Shown here piece by piece: positions 8,478 through 17,175 of a stretch of 64,000 nucleotides of DNA (its first letter is position 1; each line of letters begins with the position of its first letter). Both the position numbers and the translations under genes were made by a program. The notes under the pieces were generated by a model. That model was not told the DNA's origin, made no database searches, and saw only the letters and a list, made by a program, of their open reading frames with translations. Source of the stretch: Algoriphagus marinus (GTDB lineage Bacteria; Bacteroidota; Bacteroidia; Cytophagales; Cyclobacteriaceae); the NCBI RefSeq assembly GCF_001936475.1, contig NZ_MSPQ01000005.1:62001-126000 (forward strand), in the 5' to 3' direction.

Positions 8478-8900
8478 GTGAAAAATCCCTTTCCATCCTC
8501 CCGCACGCAACTTCATTTTCCAAAGGTAGATCCTGCGCGGGAGTGCAATCAGCCTAATACTCTCCACCCCGGGTTTCGTGCCTCACCCGGGGCTATGAAT
8601 GGTTGGACCACTTCGCGGTCATTCTCAACCATATACTTTAGAGCTGCAATCAACATTCACCTTTGGAGCGGAATATTTCATAGAAGGTCTCAACCGAAGG
8701 TTTCTGCAATGTTTCATCTTTAAGGTGCGGTGGGTGGACATGGAAGCGGGCCGGCGGTGGCATGCGGGGAGAAGCATTTCCATGTCTTGGGTTTTTGGTT
8801 CTTTTGGGCCAAGCCAAAAGAACGAAGAATAGGCCTGTATTAGTTTGACCATTCCATCGTGATTTAAACTGGAATATTTTAGAGCTACAATCAGACTATA
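8478..8900. repeat. Palindrome-rich non-coding patch
   Basis: The 8286-9063 gap has no convincing gene. Its centre is richer in G and C than its surroundings and holds perfect inverted repeats: CCCCGGGT (8567-8574) with ACCCGGGG (8585-8592); ATGGTTG (8599-8605) with CAACCAT (8626-8632), enclosing GACC/GGTC; and GTTCTTTTGG (8798-8807) with CCAAAAGAAC (8814-8823). A 16-base direct repeat TTTAGAGCTGCAATCA occurs at 8637-8652 and, with one change, at 8878-8893. Short frames here run through these stems and are not proteins. It looks like a REP-type or structured-RNA element. Confidence 0.55.
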
Positions 8901-9063
8901 CTTTTTGAAATCGCTGTGTTGAAAAATGATTCTTAGCCCAATAAAAATCATAATTCCATTAAATGAAGGCTATAAGCTTTTTATCCAAGTTTCAAATAAT
9001 TTTTAGGAGACGATGACCATGTAAAATCTATTTGCGATTCAACTAAAAATCGATTGTAATTTT

Positions 9064-10164
9064 CTAAATCATCACCCTATTCCCGGTTTTCGCAGATTCC
9101 AAAATCGCCTCTACTATCCGGATATCCCGAAGACCTTCCTCTCCTGGGACAGCCATTGGTTTCCCACCAAGTATCGCCAAAGAATCTTGGTCCATTTGGT
9201 TGGCTTGCTGCCAAGGAACATCATATGGAAAATTAATCTCTCCGAGCGGACTAGATCCTTTATTTCCAGCATAAGAAGAAAACGGCTCCATCGCAATCTG
9301 CCCTTTTTCACAGTTGATATTCAAAAAGTTGGTTTGCTCTGCAAATGAGGTTTTAATAGTAGCAATTACATTTCCTGGAAACTCCAGCTCGGCGGTCACA
9401 TTATCTGCCAAGCCTTTTTTATAAATTTCAGGTCGATCTGTCCAAGCTTTCGCAGTCCGTACCGCAATAGGCTCCATTCCAGTTCCTAATCGAGCTCCCT
9501 GAATCGAATATACTCCCATATCATAGATCACTCCCCCACCCATCTCTGCTTTTTGCTTCCAATGGTCGGTTCGATTATCTCGGTAGCCTGCAGCACAATC
9601 CAATCTCTGAACAGTTCCCAAACTTTTCTCTTTGATTATTTTTTGAAAAGCCTGTGTATTTGGTTCATGCTGGCAGCGATATCCGATTGAAAGGGAAACT
9701 CCTGCTTCCTTACAAGCATCGATCATCGTTTGACATTCTTTGACAGTCATAGCCATTGGCTTTTCACACCATACTTGCTTCCCTGTTTTTGCCGCTCTTA
9801 CAACATATTCCATATGCATAGATGGAGGCAACACGATATAAATAACATCAATATCCGGATTATCCCTGATATCATCAAAGTTTTTGTAGTTGTAAACATT
9901 TCCCTCAGGAATTTGATATTTAGCCTTCCAAATCCCTTCTTTTGCCGGAGTTCCAGTCACAATTCCTGCCAAATAACAGTGTTTGGTTTGCTGTAAAGCC
10001 GGTGCTAACAAATCCGTGCTGTAATAACCCAAGCCGACCAACGCGACACCTAGTTTTTCTTTTTTAGGAAAATTACTTCCAATTAAAGTCAGTGGAGAAA
10101 ACAAACTAGCCCCGGTAATCAGGGTTAGCGATTTGATCGTGTCACGTCTGGAGAGGGATTTCAT
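9064..10164 (-). CDS. Exported Gfo/Idh/MocA family oxidoreductase (GFOR-like)
   Basis: About 366 residues from MKSLSRRDTIK (10164); a start seven codons upstream is possible. The N-terminus is a Tat-like signal (SRRDTIKSLTLITGASLFSP). The NAD(P) site is LGVALVGLGYYSTDLLAP, WCEKPMAMTV gives the EKP motif, and GYRCQHEPNTQAF and GGGVIYDMGVYSIQ mark the substrate domain. Tat export implies it leaves the cytosol folded with cofactor bound, as in glucose-fructose oxidoreductase. It ends EAILESAKTGNRVMI, a sequence also present as the relic at 7733-7783. It is divergent from the GlcG-like gene. Confidence 0.88.
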   Translation of the reverse strand: MKSLSRRDTIKSLTLITGASLFSPLTLIGSNFPKKEKLGVALVGLGYYSTDLLAPALQQTKHCYLAGIVTGTPAKEGIWKAKYQIPEGNVYNYKNFDDIRDNPDIDVIYIVLPPSMHMEYVVRAAKTGKQVWCEKPMAMTVKECQTMIDACKEAGVSLSIGYRCQHEPNTQAFQKIIKEKSLGTVQRLDCAAGYRDNRTDHWKQKAEMGGGVIYDMGVYSIQGARLGTGMEPIAVRTAKAWTDRPEIYKKGLADNVTAELEFPGNVIATIKTSFAEQTNFLNINCEKGQIAMEPFSSYAGNKGSSPLGEINFPYDVPWQQANQMDQDSLAILGGKPMAVPGEEGLRDIRIVEAILESAKTGNRVMI

Positions 10165-10282
10165 AAGAATCGGGTTAGATAACATCGATTAAGATAGACA
10201 TTTTGATATTGAATGCCAATTAGAGCAAAACCACTTTTCCACCGAAAAGGCGTAAATTAGATTTTACCTAACTCAAAATACC

Positions 10283-10741
10283 ATGAAGAAAATTATTCTT
10301 TCCCTCTTGCTTCTCTTTGCAGGTTTAACTCTTACAGAAGCCCAGACCAAACCCTACTTATCGCTATCAGATGCACAACGAATCAATGCAGCAGCAACTG
10401 AAAAGGCAGTGGCAGAAGGCTGGAATGTAGTTATCGTGATTCTTGATGATGGCGGAAATCTAATTTCCCTCCAACGTATGGATGGTGTGCAAGTAGGCAG
10501 TATTGAAGTGGCTCAGGCCAAAGCAAAATCAGCTGTTTTCTTCAAGCGACCTACCAAAGTTTTTGAAGACGCCATGAAAGCCGAAGGTGGGGCAAGAATA
10601 GCAACACTTCCAAATGCGGTGGGAGTGGAAGGCGGTCTTCCGATTTTTAAAGATGGAATCATAGTCGGGAGTATCGGTGTTTCAGGAGTAACCTCAGCAC
10701 AAGATGGAATCATTGCTGCTGCCGGAATAGCGGCGTATTAA
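10283..10741 (+). CDS. GlcG/HbpS family (DUF336) exported protein
   Basis: 152 residues with a signal peptide (KIILSLLLLFAGLTLTEAQ). The mature part matches the GlcG/HbpS fold: SLSDAQRINAAATEKAV, NVVIVILDDGGNLISLQRMD, AQAKAKSAVFFKRPT and GGLPIFKDGIIVGSIGVSG, ending ETSAQDG-like DGIIAAAGIAAY. Members bind haem or cobalamin-like ligands, or sit beside oxidoreductases without known chemistry; an exported copy next to a periplasmic oxidoreductase suggests an accessory role there. It is full length for the family. Transcribed away from the oxidoreductase, with about 120 bp between starts. Confidence 0.85.
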   Translation: MKKIILSLLLLFAGLTLTEAQTKPYLSLSDAQRINAAATEKAVAEGWNVVIVILDDGGNLISLQRMDGVQVGSIEVAQAKAKSAVFFKRPTKVFEDAMKAEGGARIATLPNAVGVEGGLPIFKDGIIVGSIGVSGVTSAQDGIIAAAGIAAY

Positions 10742-10742
10742 A

Positions 10743-10845
10743 TAATATCATTGTTAATGATATTACCTGTAGTTTTCTCGGAGTTTGATGATTAATGCTT
10801 TCAATAAACATTTTTTTTCTCGCAGGGTCGCAGCGGCGCTGCGAG
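10743..10845. repeat. Two inverted repeats downstream of the GlcG-like gene
   Basis: TAATATCATT (10743-10752) pairs perfectly with AATGATATTA (10756-10765) directly after the stop codon; it lacks a T-run, so it is a weak terminator candidate. CTCGCAG (10819-10825) pairs with CTGCGAG (10839-10845), with GCAGC/GCTGC nested inside, and follows eight T residues. The rest of the gap up to 11104 is AT-rich and shows nothing else. Confidence 0.5.
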
Positions 10846-11104
10846 CGGAAATGTTTCCTAACTTAATTTTCGGAGTCCTTCTTTATAATTAAGGATATGA
10901 TATTTTAAAATTTGAAAGGGAAATTTCAAAATAACCTTCTATTGAAATTTGGAAGAATTAATTTCCTTTTTACGTCGAAATGAAGATTCGGAAAAAGGTT
11001 AAACCTATCCCATTCATCAAAAGCATTTAAGTTAAGGATGGTTTCTAAAGCCAGAATTCTTATATTTTTCAAGTTTTCTGACCCTATTTCCTTTCTTTAC
11101 TTTG

Positions 11105-13588
11105 ATGCTTTCCAGGCTCTTCAAAAACTTAAGTCGATACCTTCAAAATCCCCTTTTGCTTACTGCTTTTGGAATTATGGTTTCATTTCCTGCTTTTGGG
11201 GCTGAAAATTCAGGGACCGAAATTACATTCTGGCCTTTGGAAATCTTGGGAAGATTTCATCCCATTCTTACCCACTTCCCTATTGCCCTATTGATTTTTG
11301 CGGGATTCCTAGAACTTTTTACTCTTAAAGGATTCCAACACCCCATGCGCCAAGCCATTCGATTGATGGTCATTTTTGGGGCTTGTTCAGCGATTATTTC
11401 AGCTGGTTTGGGCTGGCTCTTGGCAGAAAATGAAGGCATAACTGGAAGTACGCTTGACCTACACAAAAAACTAGGAATCGCTACTTCAGTTTTAAGTGTT
11501 CTTCTACTTTATTTTCTTCAGAAAAGCGAATCCGAATCGAAATCACAGTTCATTCGAATCTATCGCTTTTTACTTTTTTTGGTTGGGTTCGGAGTAGGAC
11601 TTACAGGTCATTTTGGAGGAGCCTTGGTTTATGGAGATGATTTTCTGACTGAGAAAATTCCTTGGAATGACGATTACGTCGCACCAGAATCATTGACGAT
11701 CAACCTTGCCCAGTTCACTTCCGATCTCTCCTCAGATCAGGAAATGCTTCTGGTTACCAATGTCCGATCTGTATTGGCTCATAATTGCTACAAATGCCAC
11801 TCAGGCTCCAAGATCGAAGGTGAACTCCGATTGGATGAAAAAGAATATGTCTTCGAAGGAGGAGAAAACGGGGCTGTCATCTTACCCGGAAACCCTTCCC
11901 AAAGCGAATTGATCCGGCGGGTTTCCCTTTCCAAAAATCACAAAGACGTAATGCCTTCCAAAGGCAATCTTCTCTCCAAGGAGGAAATTCAATTGCTTAC
12001 GCTCTGGATAGAAAAAGGTGCCCCATGGCCAGAAGGAGTTCCGCAGCAATCTATTTATCGAAAAGCTGATTTGGCACCTCGGAAACCTATTCTCCCAGCT
12101 AGTAAACCAGGTCTTGAAAATCCAATTGATCGGTTGGTGGATCAGTATTTCCAAGCACATGAAATCAACTGGACTCAGCCAGTCGATGATCGGACTTTTT
12201 TAAAAAGGATCTATCTCGATGTGATAGGGATTTTGCCAAGTCCAGCAGAATTGGATAGCTTCAAAAAGGATCCGAATCCACAAAAAAGGCAAGTCATTTC
12301 CCAGCAACTTTTAGATCGAAATGAGGAATACACCCAGCACTGGCTCACTTTCTGGAATGATATTCTGCGAAACGACTATACCGGAACGGGTTACATTACC
12401 AATGGTCGCTTTGCAATCACTGATTGGCTTTATAGCTCAATAAGCACTAATAAACCCTATGATCAATTCGTCAAGGAACTCCTTAATCCAACTGAAAAGT
12501 CGAAAGGCTTTATAGAGGGTATTCGCTGGAGGGGAACAGTCAATGCCAGTCAGCGGACAGAAATGCAGGCTGCTCAAAATGTGGGGCAAGTCATCCTCGG
12601 ATTAAATCTCAAATGTGCCTCATGCCATGATAGTTTCATCAGTGACTGGAAGTTGGAAGAAGCCTATGCTTTTGCCAATGTTTTTGCTGACTCGACTTTG
12701 GAAATCAGTCGATGTGAGATTCCAACCGGGAAATTTGCCAAAACCAAAATTCTCTGGGAAGAACTGGGAACAATTGATAGTGCGGCTTCCAAAGCAGAAA
12801 AGCTTCGCCAATTGGCAGATCAGCTGGTGCAGCCTGCCAACGGAAGAATGTACCGAACCTTTGTCAATCGAATTTGGAAGCAGCTTATGGGGAGGGGAAT
12901 TGTGGAGCCGGTCGATGAGATGGATAATATGCCTTGGAGTCAGGATTTATTGGATTGGCTAGCTGTAGATTTTGTCGAAAACGGCTATGATATCAAGCGC
13001 CTGGTTTTTCAAATCACCTCCTCCAAAATATACCAAAGTGAATCCATCTTGATCCCTTCTCCGGAATTGCTTCTGGCCAGCGAATTTAAATTTCAGGGAG
13101 TAATCCAAAGACGGATGACGGCTGAGCAATTTTCCGATGCAGTAAGTCATTTAGCTTCGCCGCTTTTTGATTCAGCAGAAGTAAAATTCAGACCTAATGA
13201 ATTGATTACTGAATTAGGCAATCAGCCTGAATATGCCAGAGCTTCTTTGGTGGCAAACAATCCTTTTCTCACTGCATTGGGAAGACCAAATCGGGAGATC
13301 GTATCCACAAGCAGGGATTCTCAGGCGAGTTTGCTTCAGGCTTTGGAGCTCACCAACGGCATAAAGTTGAATGATGCTTTAGCTAAAGGAGGCGCTCGAT
13401 GGGCTAGAAATTATTCAGACCCCAAAGAGCTGACTTCAAAATTATTCGCTCAGGCTTTGCTCAGAGCCCCAACAAAGCAAGAATTAGAATTAGCAGATCG
13501 CCTCTTTGGTGGAAAGACAGATGTGGCAAAAACCCAAGATTTACTTTGGTCTGTTTTTTTATTACCGGAGTTCCAAATGATTTATTAA
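11105..13588 (+). CDS. DUF2231-PSCyt1-DUF1549-DUF1553 membrane cytochrome protein
   Basis: 827 residues from the ATG at 11105. Order: signal segment; four membrane helices with HPILTHFPIALLIF (DUF2231 signature, about residues 58-185); a c-type haem site NCYKCHSG near 230 (Planctomycete cytochrome C, PSCyt1); DUF1549 (about 330-540) with a second CASCH site; DUF1553 (about 590-790) with ANGRMYRTFVNRIWKQLMGR. These proteins are abundant in Planctomycetes and paired with DUF1501 proteins; chemistry is not established, though haem sites suggest periplasmic redox work. The N-terminal DUF2231 fusion anchors it in the inner membrane. The DUF1501 gene starts three nucleotides after its stop. Confidence 0.88.
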   Translation: MLSRLFKNLSRYLQNPLLLTAFGIMVSFPAFGAENSGTEITFWPLEILGRFHPILTHFPIALLIFAGFLELFTLKGFQHPMRQAIRLMVIFGACSAIISAGLGWLLAENEGITGSTLDLHKKLGIATSVLSVLLLYFLQKSESESKSQFIRIYRFLLFLVGFGVGLTGHFGGALVYGDDFLTEKIPWNDDYVAPESLTINLAQFTSDLSSDQEMLLVTNVRSVLAHNCYKCHSGSKIEGELRLDEKEYVFEGGENGAVILPGNPSQSELIRRVSLSKNHKDVMPSKGNLLSKEEIQLLTLWIEKGAPWPEGVPQQSIYRKADLAPRKPILPASKPGLENPIDRLVDQYFQAHEINWTQPVDDRTFLKRIYLDVIGILPSPAELDSFKKDPNPQKRQVISQQLLDRNEEYTQHWLTFWNDILRNDYTGTGYITNGRFAITDWLYSSISTNKPYDQFVKELLNPTEKSKGFIEGIRWRGTVNASQRTEMQAAQNVGQVILGLNLKCASCHDSFISDWKLEEAYAFANVFADSTLEISRCEIPTGKFAKTKILWEELGTIDSAASKAEKLRQLADQLVQPANGRMYRTFVNRIWKQLMGRGIVEPVDEMDNMPWSQDLLDWLAVDFVENGYDIKRLVFQITSSKIYQSESILIPSPELLLASEFKFQGVIQRRMTAEQFSDAVSHLASPLFDSAEVKFRPNELITELGNQPEYARASLVANNPFLTALGRPNREIVSTSRDSQASLLQALELTNGIKLNDALAKGGARWARNYSDPKELTSKLFAQALLRAPTKQELELADRLFGGKTDVAKTQDLLWSVFLLPEFQMIY

Positions 13589-13591
13589 ACT

Positions 13592-15013
13592 ATGAATTCA
13601 TCCAACAGTCGTAGAGATTTCCTAAAAAAAACCAGTGCAGCCACATTAGCCACATTGGGGATGGGCAGCCCATTGGCGGGATTATTAACTTCTTGTGAGA
13701 GCAAAATCCCCACTTCTGCTGATTCGGTGATTTTGCTATTTATGGCTGGCGGCATGGCTCATACGGAGACTTTTGATCCCAAAGATTATACCCCTTTCCG
13801 AAAAGGGATGGAGGCAAAGGAGGTTTTGAGCACCTTCCCAAGAATCCCGACTAAGCTGGATGATATCTTTTTCTCCGAAGGATTGGAAAATATCGCTTCA
13901 GTAATGGACAAAGGCACCCTGATCCGATCCTATCAAGCTGCTGACTTGGGACATATTCTACACACCCGACACCAATACCATTTCCATACCTGCTATGAAC
14001 CTCCGCAATCAGTGGTCGTCCCACATCTAGGAAGTTGGATTGCAAAAGAAAAAGGAGCGCTAAATCCGGTCATTCCGCCTTTCATCAACATAGGCCAACG
14101 ATTCACTGTGGGAGAAGGAGAAGAATTGAAAGCTTTCCACAGCGCAGGATTTTTGGGTTCGGAATATGGTCCATTTCTGATTCCTGACCCAACTGCTGGT
14201 TTGGATGCTGTTCGCCCGCCGGTAGGAATGGACACCAAGCGATTTGAAAGTCGCAACAAACTCTATGAAGAGTTGATGGCCGCCGGTCCCATGAGTGATT
14301 TTGGCTCGGATTATCAAAAAGAGTCCCTCAAGCGCTCCATGGAACAGGCGTATATCCTACTGAATTCACCTGAGGCAAAAGCCTTTGATCTCAGTCAGGA
14401 ACCCAAGGAAAGCTACGATAAATACAATACAGGAAAGTTTGGTTTAGGATGCCTCTTGGCCAAACGATTGGTTGACCAAGGAGCTCGATACATCACCGTG
14501 ACCACGGAATACGAACCATTCTTTGGATGGGATACCCATGATAATGGTCATACTCGGCTCAAAGACATGAAAAAAATGATTGATAGCCCTGTGGCACAAT
14601 TGATCAAGGATCTGGATCAAAGCGGAAAACTCGATCGAACGATGGTGATTTTAGCAAGTGAATTCAGTCGGGACATGCTTACCGAAGGTAGACCTGACTT
14701 AAAAGTAAAAGATCAAGTAACTGTCCCGGATATCATCGAAGACCTGAAAAACTATGGAATGCATCGGCATTTTACGGATGGCTGTTCGATCCTGATGTTT
14801 GGTGGTGGTATCAAGCGTGGGCATGTATTTGGCAAAACTGCTGACGAGCGCCCTTGCAAAACCATTGAAAATCCTATCAAAATCGATGGAATCCATCAGA
14901 CGATTTACCATGCTCTTGGTATCCCACAGGAACTCAATTATGAAATAGAGCAGCGCCCATTTTACACTACTCCTGACGGCAAAGGGAAAGCAGTACTAGA
15001 TCTATTGGCTTAA
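13592..15013 (+). CDS. DUF1501 family Tat-exported protein
   Basis: 473 residues beginning with a clear Tat signal (SRRDFLKKTSAATLATLG). Next comes SVILLFMAGGMAHTETFDPK, the DUF1501 hallmark related to the alkaline-phosphatase/sulfatase superfamily, with HTRHQYHFHTC, GWDTHDNGHTRLKDM and VILASEFSRDM supplying metal-type His/Asp/Glu residues. The C-terminal IDGIHQTIYHALGI also fits the family. It is the standard partner of DUF1549/DUF1553 proteins and begins three nt after that gene, so the two are one operon. Exact activity unknown; a periplasmic phospho- or sulfo-hydrolase-like role is inferred from the fold only. Confidence 0.9.
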   Translation: MNSSNSRRDFLKKTSAATLATLGMGSPLAGLLTSCESKIPTSADSVILLFMAGGMAHTETFDPKDYTPFRKGMEAKEVLSTFPRIPTKLDDIFFSEGLENIASVMDKGTLIRSYQAADLGHILHTRHQYHFHTCYEPPQSVVVPHLGSWIAKEKGALNPVIPPFINIGQRFTVGEGEELKAFHSAGFLGSEYGPFLIPDPTAGLDAVRPPVGMDTKRFESRNKLYEELMAAGPMSDFGSDYQKESLKRSMEQAYILLNSPEAKAFDLSQEPKESYDKYNTGKFGLGCLLAKRLVDQGARYITVTTEYEPFFGWDTHDNGHTRLKDMKKMIDSPVAQLIKDLDQSGKLDRTMVILASEFSRDMLTEGRPDLKVKDQVTVPDIIEDLKNYGMHRHFTDGCSILMFGGGIKRGHVFGKTADERPCKTIENPIKIDGIHQTIYHALGIPQELNYEIEQRPFYTTPDGKGKAVLDLLA

Positions 15014-15212
15014 GTGATTTTTCCCAAAGAAATTCAAATCCTTCATTTCAAATACCAAAATTTCTACAACATCTTCAGGATTTAAGTCTTAAAACAGGTT
15101 TTTTTCCGACCATCAAAAACAGAAAACCTTCTTTTCGTGTTTTGAGTAATTGTATTGAAATAAGAACCTATTTCGCACTTTCAAATTAACCCTAAAATCA
15201 AATTACATAAAA

Positions 15213-15797
15213 ATGAAACTTATTACCACTCTTATTTTCGCTTTGGGAACGTTATTTTCCCTTTCTGAAAATCCCGCCCCAGTTAAAGTAAACATTGCTG
15301 AAAGTACAGTAACCTGGCATGCATCCAAAGTAACAGGTTCCCACTACGGAAAAGTCCCTATTTCTTCTGCAAATCTTGATTATGCTGATGGTAAAATCAC
15401 AGGCGGAACTTTCGAGATGGATATGAAAAATCTAACTGTAGAAGATATCACCGACGCTGGCTCAAACCAAAAACTAACTGGTCACCTGAAGTCTGATGAT
15501 TTCTTTTCCGTGGAGAAGTTTGGGAAATCTACTTTAAAGATCAAAAACGTAAAAAGTACAGGAGGAAATAACTACGAAATTACCGGTGATCTTACCATCA
15601 AAGGAATCACGAAACCAGTTACTTTTCCTGCAACAGTAATTGCAAGCAATGGCACCATAACTACCACTGCAGAGATCAAATTTGACCGAACACACTACGA
15701 TATCAAATATCGTTCAGGTTCTTATTTCGAGGATTTGGCGGATAAGTTAATCTACGATGAAGTGAAACTAGATGTGAAGCTGGTAGCTACTCCTTGA
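15213..15797 (+). CDS. YceI family exported lipocalin-like protein
   Basis: 194 residues; signal LITTLIFALGTLFSLS followed by a full YceI beta-barrel: AESTVTWHASKVTGSHYG, a GGTFEMDMKNLTV strand, GHLKSDDFFSVEKF, YEITGDLTIKGITKPVTF, and KFDRTHYDIKYRSGSYF near the end. YceI proteins bind long polyisoprenoid or amide lipids in the periplasm and are often induced by stress or alkaline/osmotic change. It is monocistronic: 200 bp of AT-rich DNA precedes it and a strong terminator follows. Confidence 0.92.
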   Translation: MKLITTLIFALGTLFSLSENPAPVKVNIAESTVTWHASKVTGSHYGKVPISSANLDYADGKITGGTFEMDMKNLTVEDITDAGSNQKLTGHLKSDDFFSVEKFGKSTLKIKNVKSTGGNNYEITGDLTIKGITKPVTFPATVIASNGTITTTAEIKFDRTHYDIKYRSGSYFEDLADKLIYDEVKLDVKLVATP

Positions 15798-15819
15798 GTT
15801 TAAAAAACAATCAAATAAG

Positions 15820-15852
15820 AAGGCTGAGAATTAATTTTCTCAGCCTTTTTTT
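15820..15852 (+). terminator. Rho-independent terminator after the YceI gene
   Basis: An 11-bp perfect stem, AAGGCTGAGAA (15820-15830) with TTCTCAGCCTT (15837-15847), a six-base loop and a run of T residues to 15852, 23 nt after the YceI stop codon. Confidence 0.92.
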
Positions 15853-15924
15853 GTTTTACTAAATCAAATTTAATTATTAGGTCTATTTTGCAGAATTCAA
15901 TTGAAATATTAGGTATTATTAAAA

Positions 15925-16746
15925 ATGAATTCAGGTTCTATACATGTTGTATTTGGAGATTCTGCCAGGCTAACTCTTCTTTCCAGTCAAGAAATGGCTC
16001 CTCATGTGGATTCAGTGATTAGTCTTAATGATGACCTCCGAGTGGGTCCCACCGTCAATTTATCCCAGTCAAATAGCATAATTGATAGACAATCTTGGTT
16101 GACTCAAAATAATCCCTGTCTGATTGAAAGAGAATATTTTTGTTCCAATGTAAGTATGGACATCCAAAAGATTCAGGACTTAAGAGCCGAACTGAAGAAG
16201 GACAAGAAAATATACATTTGGTGTGGCAGAAGGACGCTTGATCTATTGGGGACTGCTAGGTTGGTCTTTGAATTGGAAAATCATTTCGAAAGTCTTGTCA
16301 TCACAGATATTCCAGAAATTAAAATAAGGTCGAAATTTGGTCATGACTACATCCCGGAATGTTTGGGTGTTATGAATCCAGAAGAAGTACATCTGATTGA
16401 AAAGTATTTCAGGAGTTTGAGTGAGCAAGATTGTAAGTCTTGGGTGAAATTATGGACTAGACTCATGAGCGAAAACAAAGCTTTAAGAATATCATCGACA
16501 GATAGCTTGATAGAATCTGTAGAAGAATCTTATTTTGATACTACGCTCCTATCAAATTGTACCAATCAATTTTTAAATGCTGCAAGAGTCATAGGCAAAA
16601 CATTATTCGATATTCAATTTGAAGCTAGTGACTCGACTCTCAATTGGCGATTGGTGCATTTGGCAGAAAGCAAAAGATTGAATTTTACAGGCAGGCTTAA
16701 CTGTATGAGAGAATACATGGTGAAAACACTAGACACCAAAACCTAA
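15925..16746 (+). CDS. DUF1835 domain protein
   Basis: 273 residues, cytosolic. The N-terminus IHVVFGDSARLTLL and DSVISLNDDLRVGPT are characteristic of DUF1835, with KIYIWCGRRTLDLLGTARL around residue 92-110. The C-terminal half (DTTLLSNCTNQFLNAARVIGKTL, LNWRLVHLAESKRLNFTG) matches the DUF3658-like helical domain that usually follows. No enzymatic role is known for the family. It is a stand-alone gene between the YceI terminator and a long non-coding stretch. No signal peptide or membrane helix. Confidence 0.85.
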   Translation: MNSGSIHVVFGDSARLTLLSSQEMAPHVDSVISLNDDLRVGPTVNLSQSNSIIDRQSWLTQNNPCLIEREYFCSNVSMDIQKIQDLRAELKKDKKIYIWCGRRTLDLLGTARLVFELENHFESLVITDIPEIKIRSKFGHDYIPECLGVMNPEEVHLIEKYFRSLSEQDCKSWVKLWTRLMSENKALRISSTDSLIESVEESYFDTTLLSNCTNQFLNAARVIGKTLFDIQFEASDSTLNWRLVHLAESKRLNFTGRLNCMREYMVKTLDTKT

Positions 16747-16895
16747 TTCAAACAAAGTTTAGCGACACTGTTGATATGATAATTCCTAACGCAATGAACT
16801 AGCCATCTCTAGACTGACGCAGTCAAATAATTGCTATGGATTGCGGAGAATCCGTACCCAAAGAACTTAAAAGCCATCGCAAGCTAAAAGTCTAC

Positions 16896-16990
16896 GCTAG
16901 GAGTCGATTAGACAAATAACAAAAGAGAATAAGTTTAGCTAATCAAAAAGTATATCCCATTCTAGGCGATAGCGGAATGCTTACCACAAT
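16896..16990 (+). repeat. Degenerate direct repeat, copy 1
   Basis: Within the gene-free gap 16747-17175. It contains GGAGTCGATTAGA, AGAGAATAAGTTTAGCTA and GATAGCGGAATGCTTACC in order. The same blocks with point changes recur in the same orientation at 18996-19094, so the two copies lie either side of the outer-membrane protein gene at 17176-18543. The upstream part of the gap (16760-16890) is non-coding and shows no further clear structure. Confidence 0.6.
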
Positions 16991-17175
16991 TCGAAATAAT
17001 TGAAGAAAATTCAATCCCAAGCAGAAGTAATGGTGACTCCTCAGTTCTTTTCTATCCAAAAAACATTGAGTTGGAAATAGTACTGCTCTGCAAAGGGATT
17101 CGAAATGAATATGTTCCAATCATAATTTCATAAAGCATTCAATTTCGTTTAGTCCTTTAATCCTAAAAAGATTCA

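Noticed and set aside
8478..8951. Three overlapping frames of 77-108 codons
   Set aside because: They run through perfect hairpins and repeats, on both strands, and show no protein-family pattern.
15213..15797. Naming a specific promoter for the YceI gene
   Set aside because: TATTTCGC near 15169 with TTG near 15150 only loosely fits the Bacteroidota TAnnTTTG consensus and spacing.
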